A DNA stretch of 64,000 bases from Thamnaconus septentrionalis (Eukaryota; Chordata; Actinopteri; Tetraodontiformes; Monacanthidae): positions 14,202,273 to 14,266,272 of the forward strand of contig CM020510.1 of the NCBI GenBank assembly GCA_009823395.1, in the 5' to 3' direction. Shown piece after piece: positions 57,301 to 64,000 of the stretch (position 1 is its first letter; each line of letters opens with the position of its first letter). The notes under the pieces were generated by a model. That model saw only the letters and a program-made list of their open reading frames with translations, searched no databases and was not told the DNA's origin. The position numbers and the translations under genes are program-made.

Positions 57301-60300
57301 TGTCATCGGCGGCAAAGCTATACGGGCATTTTGTGGCTACGTCAGCTAATTAGAACAAAAACAACAAAACGAACTGGAGCTATTAAATAGCCAACTGCAT
57401 CTATGCAGGGTGCAAAAAAAACATGCACTCAAACTCACTTTGGACGTAAAAGCAGCGGTGCCCCAGTGCGGCGCGGCACCTACCGTGCACGTAGAGGATG
57501 TAGTCGTCGTAGGCCTCCCCCACGGTGTTGGACGCCACGCAGCGATAGGTGCCGTTGTAGGACTTGTTGAGGTTCTCGATGTACAGGTTGGAGCCGGTGA
57601 CCACGGCGTGAGGCGGAACGTCCTCGTCCACCCTCAGCCAGGTGATCTGGTGGGGACTGACGAGAGTAAAGACCAGTGAGTGATCTGAGCTACTGCTGAC
57701 ATCAACTGGCAGTTTCTTGGCTGCTCTGTGGCCACCCAACATGGCTGTTGACTGTACGGAAAATATTATATGCCTTTTATTTTGGTGGGGATCGAGGCAA
57801 GCTTCCCCTTAGTGTGATAATAGGGGAATTCCTGAGTGGTGATTTCAACCTCAGTGGTCATTTCAGAAAAATCTGTGTCAGTCTTCTGCTTCCGGCTGTT
57901 TCCACCAGGTGGTCGCCACAGTGACTCATCGAACCCTAAGACTCTGCATTCTCAGCGAGGCAGAACTAGTTTAGTTTACCTTCCTCTATTGAAACAAATG
58001 TGAACAAACCAAGAATTGATTCTCGATGAGACAAAAGGAAATCTTGGAAATTCTGCAAACATTTCACTGCCCCGGTTAAATCCACTGGCTGGAGGCAGAG
58101 TTGGGCAAAGTCCCTACAGTCAAGTCTGAACTTGTAAAATAGTTTTGACAATTTCACTCAAAGCATTTGTTTAAAATGCCAGACGTAGACAGTTAAAAAA
58201 AACATTTTCCCTTATTCTTTACTTCCACTGTGCATTCTACTTGTTTTTATTACTATTCTTTTCTGGTTTATACTTAAATACCTGAGCTTCTGAGCGCTGC
58301 GGTTTCCTTTTGGCTGCCTGCCTGTTGTGTAAATGTGCCTGTTCCTGAGCAACATGCTCAGGGAAAAAGATGGATTTTTGGTCTGTCACTGCAATACCGC
58401 TGGACGATGCCCGGCACGTCACAGTTTTGCAAGGGGTCTGGTATGACTTGTGAATGTGCTTTGCATCTTTGCCGCTCACACATCTAAGGAAACCTGCCAC
58501 CATGGGACTATCACACGCATCAGTCAGGCGGCGTCTTCTCCCGGCTCGAAAGCAGGCGTAAAGGTCAGGCGGGAGATTTTCTGAGAAGGACTGCTGGCAG
58601 GCCCTGTCTAATGATGTTTTTTTTTTGTTTGTTTTTATCGAGCAAGCTAAAAACAGCTAACATTTAAATGGTACATTGGAATGTAAAGGTTAAGAGGGTG
58701 CCTGGACTGCTAAGAAAAGAGGTTGTGAAGAGGCAAAGAAAAAAAAAAAAAAAAAAAAAGTTGCTTTAAAGTGCAGCCGTCTGCACGGGCACTCACTGCG
58801 GTTTTCCTTCGGCGATACATGTCAAATCGAGATTGTCGCCCTCTCGGGTTAATCCCTCGGGATATGTCACCATAATCTTCACCTCCGGTTTATCTGCAGA
58901 GAAAAGACACAAGGGTTGCCGGTGTTATAAATAATAACAACACTGCGTCTTTTTCAGGGAGTGTTGGACTCTGAGAGGGAGCAGTGAGTGAAGCGAACCC
59001 CTAAATGAAAGGCAAACTGCCAGGAGTAAAACTTAGAGGAGGGTGAAATGATCTCACTTTATTCTGCTCGGTAAACACACACCCAAGTCTCGGATATCTG
59101 GTGGAAAAATTATTTATTTTTGTCCTTATCAACGCTAGCAGAAGATTACCAAAATGTCAAGCGGTACCAGTCAAGCTTTCTTTTCTCCTTGAAAGGTCAG
59201 ACAAAACAGTTGTCTCCCTGATAAAAATTAATATTCGACATTGAATACAAAAGGGTACCATAACCTTTTCTTTAACTTACAACGCTGTCTGTAGATCTTT
59301 ATTCAACGCTCCATTTAAAGGAACAATGCTTGTACAATGCCGGAACAAAAGTTTTTTTTTTTTTTTGCTTCATCTTTTCTCTTTTTTTTCTTTTTCTTTT
59401 TTCATCCGCGGTCTGTCCCGTGGGTTAAGGCAGCGCAGGGCTGAAAAAAAGAAAACGAAAAAGGAACAAGTCTGCACGATCCGAAGATAGCGGACGGGCC
59501 GGTAGACTGCAGCACATCTATCATCCGCTGGTCAGGGAGTGCACCGGGTCAGCCTGGCTCATATTTCGGCTGTGCATCTTTAAGACAGCCTCCACTACAA
59601 AACGTATTTTTCTCATGTTTGCGTCCCCTGACAAGTCTGTCCTGAATTTTTTCATGTAGCCTCGCTATGAGGTTTGTCACTCTTCAAAAGTTTTCTCACT
59701 AACTGTCTTGGAGGAAGAGAAGACTTGCGCACACATTCTGAAGGTGATATTAAGACACGCACTCGGGGGGGGATGCTGCAAATTAGAGACTCTGGCAGAC
59801 ACAAAAAGCCATCGGTGGCCTCGGTTTGCGAATGCCGCTAATGCTAACAAGCTAATTAGCAGCAACCTTGCAGCAACCTTGCAGCAAACGGTCGCAGATT
59901 TTTTGAAAAACGAATGAAAGTAGTTCAACTAATGTCATTGCCACAGCAATAACCTATTATTATTAACAACAAGCACCGACTCCGTTAATGCGAACAAAAA
60001 AAAGTTTACAGCTTACAATGTAAAATTGTACGCTGATGATCTAATTTTCTCATTATAATCCTCAGCTCTTATTTTTGTCGGCCAACTTTGGTTGTTGACA
60101 AAGTGAAGTTGCTTAAAATTTCTGACGACTGTGTGGCAGTGAGTGGATGGGCTGATGCTCCAGCGTCCACTGAGCTGGATTCTGTGGATGCAATGTGGAA
60201 AACTCGTCATGCAAAAAAATCACACAAAATTACAACGCATTTTTGTAAAAGAAGTTTCGACAGTTGAAAATGTGGCTGTATTTGTTACCTCAAAACCTCA

Positions 60301-60571
60301 AAACTGACTGATTGTTTAAACAATGTTGGGGGCGCGTTGCACCTCTGAGAGCCATGACGCTCACGGCTTGAACAGTTTTTGGCGTGAAAAAGTCCAACTG
60401 GAGGCCACTCACACAGCACTCTCAGGTGTCTTTGGGCGAGCAGGTCCTTCGCAGCTGGGTGGTCAATGATGCAGTCCACCGGAACTCCGTCGTCCTCCTT
60501 GGTGACAGCGAGGCTCACGCGGCTGGTCACGGTAAACAACCTGTCATACGTCTCCTCCGCCGTTACCTCAC
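38982..60571 (-). CDS. cadm1: Cell adhesion molecule 1 (SynCAM1/Necl-2), 3' half of the gene, six exons
   Basis: Single-pass immunoglobulin adhesion protein that forms homophilic and heterophilic trans contacts at synapses and epithelial junctions. Six exons join in phase on the - strand: Ig2 second half (60413-60571), Ig3 (58797-58893 and 57484-57656), Thr/Pro stalk (47966-48016), transmembrane (39298-39426) and tail (38982-39100). The tail [20 protein letters not shown], the protein-4.1 site ([11 protein letters not shown]) and the C-terminal EYYI PDZ ligand (mammalian EYFI) identify CADM1 rather than CADM2-4. The signal peptide, Ig1 and the first half of Ig2 lie beyond 64000. Teleosts carry cadm1a and cadm1b; which one is unresolved. 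Introns in 3' to 5' order on the + strand: 197 b, 8.5 kb, 9.5 kb, 1.1 kb, 1.5 kb. Confidence 0.95.
39101..39297 (-). other. cadm1 intron between tail and transmembrane exons
   Basis: A 197-base intron, the shortest of those visible. Nothing else is recognisable in it. Confidence 0.7.
39298..39426 (-). CDS. cadm1: cadm1 transmembrane exon
   Basis: Starts in phase 1 with the conserved SRAGEG, then [20 protein letters not shown] and [11 protein letters not shown]. The hydrophobic helix is followed by a basic stop-transfer RYFARHKG. Donor GTAACG; acceptor CTTTTAG. A cleavage region for sheddases is expected just before the helix, but no specific site can be seen. Confidence 0.97.
39740..40150. 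promoter_or_regulatory. CpG-rich, repeat-poor block (possible conserved non-coding element)
   Basis: GC- and CpG-rich stretches alternate with AATTTCACAC, ATTTATC and ATTTTCC-type AT words, with no simple repeat. This mosaic composition is usual for vertebrate conserved non-coding elements, including those near axon and adhesion genes. Without a comparison this is only a suggestion. Confidence 0.3.
41020..41095 (+). other. G-rich tract with quadruplex potential
   Basis: Repeated G runs such as GGGGTGGGTGGGGTGGGG followed by (GGT/GGC)n and GGGGGCAGAGGGGGG are dense enough for a G-quadruplex on the + strand (C-rich on the cadm1 strand). Confidence 0.4.
44327..44450. repeat. Possible fragment of the AAAGGTCC-ended repeat
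   Basis: The left end GTTAAAGGTCCTGCAATGGG resembles the left termini at 1926 and 61996, and GTGACATGACGTAGGGCTGA resembles TGTGACATGACAAAGGGCTGA near 62261. No right terminus is identified. Weak. Confidence 0.3.
47966..48016 (-). CDS. cadm1: cadm1 stalk exon, 17 residues, Thr/Pro rich
   Basis: A 51-base exon in phase 1 on both sides, so it can be included or skipped without breaking frame. It encodes (D)[16 protein letters not shown], placed between YVH of Ig3 and DSRAGEG of the transmembrane exon. It matches the mammalian PPTTIPPPTTTT stalk exon in position and composition. The Thr/Pro content suggests mucin-type O-glycosylation. Acceptor TTTTCATCTAG, donor GTAAAG. Confidence 0.9.
50960..51180. 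promoter_or_regulatory. CpG-rich block with (CGG)n
   Basis: High CpG density, a run of about seven CGG units near 51090, and CGCCGCCTGCGGGCGCCGTG-like words. It could be an internal promoter or a conserved element. No TATA, start codon in frame or donor points to an exon. Confidence 0.3.
51455..51511. repeat. Imperfect (CAG)n array
   Basis: CAG units with GAA and GGA interruptions, with the longest pure part near 51490-51510. CTG on the cadm1 strand. Confidence 0.85.
51731..51777. repeat. (AT)n microsatellite
   Basis: About 23 AT units with one interruption. Confidence 0.95.
52150..52350. mobile_element. Remnant of a DNA transposon end
   Basis: GACCCCAAACTTTTGACC at 52323-52340, then a TATATACAGT stretch, is the common right terminus of fish DNA elements ending ...CAAACTTTTGACCGGTAGTG. 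The rest is too diverged to assign. Confidence 0.35.
53040..53400. promoter_or_regulatory. Repeat-poor mixed-composition block (possible conserved element)
   Basis: No simple repeats. GC-rich segments alternate with AT words such as ATTTGCCAGCATATGC, GTGATCATTATGGG and ATGATGAATAACCATGG. No exon signals. Inferred from composition only. Confidence 0.25.
55351..55880. repeat. Long degenerate trinucleotide region, mainly (ACT/CTA/GCT)n
   Basis: Roughly 530 bases made almost wholly of ACT, TAC, GCT and TAT steps with frequent interruptions, for example TACTGCTGCTACTATTACTG. The + strand frame reads as a Thr/Leu/Ala-poly stretch and the - strand as Ser/Val-rich; neither is a gene. Confidence 0.85.
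57484..57656 (-). CDS. cadm1: cadm1 Ig3 exon, C-terminal half
   Basis: 57 whole codons plus one base on each side. [38 protein letters not shown] and [16 protein letters not shown]. It carries the Ig3 tryptophan (ITWLRV) and the Cys in NGTYRC. NGT is a likely N-glycosylation site directly before that Cys. The CA of the preceding exon joins its first T to make His, giving GKPHPHQITW. Donor GTAGGT. Confidence 0.97.
57657..58796 (-). other. cadm1 intron within Ig3, nothing recognised
   Basis: A 1.1-kb intron with a poly-A run at 58738-58759 and a T/G run near 58616-58636. No transposon terminus. Confidence 0.5.
58797..58893 (-). CDS. cadm1: cadm1 Ig3 exon, N-terminal half
   Basis: [20 protein letters not shown] then [11 protein letters not shown]. 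The Cys in LTC is the first Ig3 disulphide partner. The exon starts after CTCTGCAG and ends with donor GTGAGT, in phase 2. The mammalian counterpart reads KPQVHIQMTYP, so the alignment is clear. Confidence 0.97.
58894..60412 (-). other. cadm1 intron between Ig2 and Ig3, nothing recognised
   Basis: A 1.5-kb intron with long pyrimidine runs at about 59350-59405. I see nothing else. Confidence 0.5.
60413..60571 (-). CDS. cadm1: cadm1 Ig2 exon, C-terminal half
   Basis: [20 protein letters not shown] then [19 protein letters not shown] and LLAQRHLRV. It contains the KEDDGVPV-C motif typical of CADM/nectin-like Ig2. It starts in phase 1 after TTTTTCTAG and ends in phase 1 at GTGAGT. The preceding Ig2 half is not within the window. 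Confidence 0.97.
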
Positions 60572-60689
60572 CTAGAAAAACACCAGCAGAGAGCGTGGCG
60601 GCGGTGGTGAGGGAAAAAAAGAAAAAGAAAGAATAAAAAGCTAACGGCTCATGAAACAAATGGAAAAATGCCTCGGCGCCGACAAACCT

Positions 60690-61080
60690 GCGCCGACCTC
60701 GGCGACGGGGAAATGGTCATTGCTATTACACACGCATTACCTGTCAACGCGGGCAGCTTTCATTACTTGTAATTTATGATTTGGTAGGCGCCGCTGCGAA
60801 AACAAGACTTTATAGAATTTTGATGGGCCGCGGGGCCTTCGATTTCTGATGAGAGCGGAGCGGCCGGGTCGTACGCGGCCGATAATGAATGCTTGGGCAG
60901 CTTCGGGGCGGGCGCCGAGCGTTGCCGGGGCTAACCCCGCAGTAATCTGCTGCCCACAAGGCCCCAGGGCTGTCAGAGGGGCATTCATTTAGAGAGCATT
61001 ACAATGCCACAGGGGCATCGCATTAGCTGCAGTGCTGAGTGTGATGGTTTACTCGCACTTAATGAAGTGAGGAAATAATT
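60690..61080. promoter_or_regulatory. CpG-rich repeat-poor block (possible conserved element)
   Basis: It combines GGCGCCGCTGCG-type CpG clusters with AT words such as TAATTTATGATTT and TAATGAAGTGAGG. There is no simple repeat and no exon signal. The pattern resembles vertebrate conserved non-coding DNA. Confidence 0.3.
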
Positions 61081-61995
61081 ACAACCCCACTCTGACCTGC
61101 AGCACACTTCCATTTCAGCCCTGTCACAGGGGAACCCGGGCCGGACTCGGGGAGGGCAAGAGAAAAAAACGAAAAAAAAACACTGTTGTTCCGCACTTGA
61201 TGATCACCAACACACACACAAGCATGCGTGTGCACACACACATATGCTCGTGGCCTCTTGATGGATATTAACCCGGCCGTAACACACACCTGCCCGGCAC
61301 TGGACCTGCCTACATAAAATTTTAAGCTGCGGGAGAAGGTAAGTGGTCGATGTGCTTGTGGGCATTAAATTTGACCACTCTGCCAACTGCAGCGAGAGAA
61401 CAAGCTGCTGGAAAAGCAGCGCTGACCGGTGGAGAAGGTAATAACATTGGGAGTAAAAAAAAAAAAAAAAAAGCGGTAGGTGCGATAAGAACATAAAAAT
61501 AAACGGCTCTCGCTTTAAAACGGTGAATATTTAGGCAGATATTTAATGAAAGGGGTGTCACTGAATTCCAACTGAGCAATAAAAGTGTAATTTATTCGTA
61601 ACGCATTTCAGCGTGCAGTAAATCCAGGGGTTTTGACTCGATTGTAAAAAAGCTCTGCGTGCATAAACAGCGTATTGATTCATGGCAGCTACCCTTAGTT
61701 AAGGCAGAGGAGAGGAGCTGAGGGGCAGCGCCGACACTAACTCACCTGGACAAACAACCAGACGCCTGTTCCTCAGAGAGACTTTCCATTGCTGCTGCGT
61801 AATCATAAGCGCCGGCCGACTTTGGCAGGGTCAGCGAGGGCGTTTCCCAAAGAGCCGCGCTGAATTGGAGCACAATTTGGAGCGCGGCGATGATGAGTCA
61901 TTATCCTCTCAGTGAGTCAACACAATTGAGTCACACTAATTACGGCTAAAACGGTTCAGGACGTAGTCGGCCAGGAGAGAGCAGTTATGTAAATG

Positions 61996-62697
61996 TTAAA
62001 GGTCCCACACCATAAAAAACACCAACAAAAAAACAAACAAACAAACAAACAAAACTTCTAACAATGACACACGTGCATCAGGAAGGACGCCAGTGGATCG
62101 ATTCTATTCTCTTGCCTGCTGCCATTTTCAGAAAGATGATCTTCCCAATATAAAGTTGTATGAATTCCCAAAAGTAGCACTGTTGAACCAAATGCAAGTT
62201 AAATTTCCCACATTTTACCCCTTGTCAGGTCACAATGACGGAAGTTTTGGAAATCGGTCGTTGTGACATGACAAAGGGCTGATTGTAGCTTATGTGTCAG
62301 TGTTTTCTAATGACTGCATGTGTTGTGCTACCTGTCAATCAACTCTCCAGTAATGCTGGCAGAAAGAGCGCTAAAAAGCAGTTCAATGCCCTGTGTGACA
62401 TCACAAGGGGAAGAGTTTTGACCCCTTTCCACAGACGTGGAGGATCCAACTAGGATTCAGTTTTAGCAGGAAGCTGTAAACAGAGGGCTAAGAGAGTGCT
62501 TTCTTGAAATCCACAGTTTTTCTGGGGAGAAAGATTAATGGAATGAAGTTTTGAGAACAGTGTCAATGTGGGGCTTTTAAGGAGGGACAAACTCTAAAAA
62601 TAAAGCTACTCATTTGTAGAGGAAGCTGCAAACACAGGGCTAAGCAGTCTGTTCCAAAACAAAAATGTGTGAAGGGGTAGAATACTGGACCTTTCAA
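61996..62697. mobile_element. MITE-like element with AAAGGTCC inverted ends
   Basis: Left end TTAAAGGTCCCACACC; right end reverse complement TTTGAAAGGTCCAGTATTC. The ends share AAAGGTCC, also seen in the 1926-2187 element. Inside there is a direct duplication of AGGAAGCTGTAAACAGAGGG (about 62471 and 62621, diverged). Length about 700 bases, no coding capacity. Confidence 0.5.
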
Positions 62698-63442
62698 ACT
62701 AAATCAACAGTCAAACAAACCTAAAGTTTCTTTGCCGTCAACATCTGGTTCTTTACAAAGTCTGACTTACAGTTTATGTATTTCTTTTGGCACGACGGCA
62801 TCGTCCTCTCTCAAACTACCTCGACCACACTCAATTCCTGCGGTGTTGTTTGACCTCGGCCTCATGCAAAACACCGCAAGGAGAGCAAAACACATCTCAA
62901 GGTCGGTGAGAAACGGCGTCGCTCGCGCTCATCTCGGCGCTGTCAACAAAATGGAAAAAAAAAATAATAAAAAAAATAAAAAGAGTTCTCGGTCGAAATT
63001 TTTCAATATCAGTTATTCATTTCATTTATTTATTTATTTCGCTCCCCCCGATTTGAATTTAGAAATCCGCCGGCAAAAACTTGCGAGCGTCCTCAGATGC
63101 GCTTTTGAAGATCAGACCGGCGTCCGCGAGAAAACAAGAGCCATTATCAAAGCGCGCGGGAAGGACCCGATGCTTGTCATTTATCATGTCAATTATCAGC
63201 GTCACCCGGAGGAGGAGGAGGAGGGGAAAAAAAAAGAAAAAAAAAAGCCAGGCGAAGAAAACAACGGCGGATCGGGTCGCGGAAGGACTCCAATTTGAAT
63301 GCAGAGGAGACGTGAGTGCGGCGGGCAGACATGTCAAATCAAACGCTCTTGTGAGCATCAACCACTGATCAAGCCTGGCGCAATCAAGCGCAGCCTCTTC
63401 TCAGGGTGACATTTTCCTTCAGTCACTTCCTTCGGCCCAGTC

Positions 63443-63443
<1 letters not shown>

Positions 63444-63513
<70 letters not shown>
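63444..63513. repeat. Compound (CCTG)n-(GT)n microsatellite
   Basis: About eight CCTG units then a long GT run. The CCTG array is of the type expanded in human DM2, but here it lies in an intron on the opposite strand (CAGG when transcribed). Confidence 0.9.
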
Positions 63514-63516
<3 letters not shown>

Positions 63517-64000
63517 AAAAGAAAAGCCACTCGTGGTGCCGTCTGAATGGCTCCGGCGGCATTAGCATCAGTAAAGCTGGCGACAATCAGGATAATATAG
63601 GTTCTGAAGTCACGCCGTGCGTCCCCGCGGCGGCGGAGGCGGCGCATGACAACTGCGCCGCCGGACGACTTGATTTTTTAATTAATGCGCGGCGCAGTTT
63701 GGAGGATTTGGACTGTAATTCAGGCTTTATTGACATTTATGGATCGTTATAAACCTTTTCTGCAGCAACCCTTGGGTTACTTGGTCGCATTAAACTGCAG
63801 CGAGGAGCGACAATTTTTCATCACATAACTCCAAGGTTATTTTCCTCTTTCTCATGAATGGCCTTTATTCTATTAAAACTCACGTTAAATATTGATAAAA
63901 CTAAAGGCTACACATCCCATTAAGAATTAATAACAGGTTCTGACAGAGAAAGTAGGAGAAATATTACTTAGAAGTTTGGCCGAGCGGCTGAGAAATGTTG

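Larger units (their letters stand above)
48017..57483 (-). other. cadm1 9.5-kb intron between Ig3 and stalk exons
   Basis: The largest visible intron. It contains AC and TG arrays (49617-49640, 50019-50034, 54288-54322), a CpG-rich block with (CGG)n (50960-51180), an imperfect CAG array (51455-51511), an (AT)n array (51731-51777), a transposon-like end (about 52322), a repeat-poor block (53040-53400) and a long degenerate triplet region (55351-55880). No extra exon is seen. Confidence 0.5.
60572..64000 (-). other. cadm1 intron upstream of the Ig2 half, continuing beyond the window
   Basis: Over 3.4 kb without an exon on either strand. It contains a CpG-rich repeat-poor block (60690-61080), a MITE-like element (61996-62697), poly-A-rich sequence near 62950-62990 and a (CCTG)n-(GT)n compound array (63444-63513). 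Confidence 0.5.

Noticed and set aside
62732..63298. 188-codon + strand open frame
   Set aside because: Contains poly-Lys/Asn from A-rich sequence and overlaps no known protein; it is antisense to the cadm1 intron.
63970..64000. TGGCCGAGCGGCTGAG near the window end, like the D-arm of a tRNA-Leu or tRNA-Ser
   Set aside because: Only about 30 bases remain before the window ends, so neither an acceptor pairing, anticodon stem nor a B box can be seen.

Overview
This is a eukaryotic window, almost certainly from a ray-finned (teleost) fish. It holds the complete coding region of one multi-exon gene on the + strand, the 3' part of a second on the - strand, and a gene-free stretch between their tails. 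The teleost call rests on the two proteins (close to, but clearly diverged from, the mammalian ones), on compact introns, on high microsatellite density, and on degraded DNA transposons of types common in fish (a Tc1-like transposase remnant, a hAT-type element, palindromic MITEs). There are no prokaryotic features, CRISPR arrays, rRNA or convincing tRNA genes.

Region 1 (about 0.9-20.3 kb, + strand) is arhgap32, the PX-SH3-RhoGAP protein also called PX-RICS, p250GAP or Grit. Twenty-two coding exons can be chained with matching splice phases from an ATG at 1359 to a stop at 18300. They encode a diverged acidic N-terminus, a PX domain (exons 4-7), an SH3 domain (exons 8-10), a RhoGAP domain (exons 11-16) with its arginine finger, and a long disordered Pro/Ser/Arg/Tyr-rich tail, mostly from one 2.2-kb GC-rich exon. 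That exon carries a reading-frame break next to a polyglycine tract. The introns hold a palindromic MITE, two copies of one transposon family (one fills almost a whole intron), a hAT-like element and a candidate internal promoter. The 3'UTR carries a CUG repeat and ends near a poly(A) signal at 20269.

Region 2 (about 20.3-33.9 kb) shows no gene. It holds microsatellites, a MITE, a decayed Tc1-like transposase copy, an L2-like LINE 3' end and unrecognised sequence.

Region 3 (about 33.9-64 kb, - strand) is the 3' half of cadm1 (SynCAM1/nectin-like 2), a synaptic and epithelial immunoglobulin adhesion protein. Six coding exons are visible: the second half of Ig2, both parts of Ig3, one 17-residue Thr/Pro-rich stalk exon, the transmembrane exon, and the cytoplasmic-tail exon with protein-4.1 and PDZ binding motifs. 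Exons for the signal peptide, Ig1 and the first half of Ig2 lie beyond 64000. The introns are long (up to 9.5 kb) and contain CpG-rich, repeat-poor blocks that look like conserved non-coding elements. A long 3'UTR probably runs down to about 33.9 kb.

The genes are convergent and independent: Arhgap32 is a Rho-family GAP in dendritic spines and adhesion complexes, and Cadm1 a trans-synaptic adhesion protein. In humans, from memory, both lie on 11q but far apart. I did not find a new biological system; the most unusual points are the arhgap32 frame break, the intron made almost entirely of a transposon, and several perfect hairpins.
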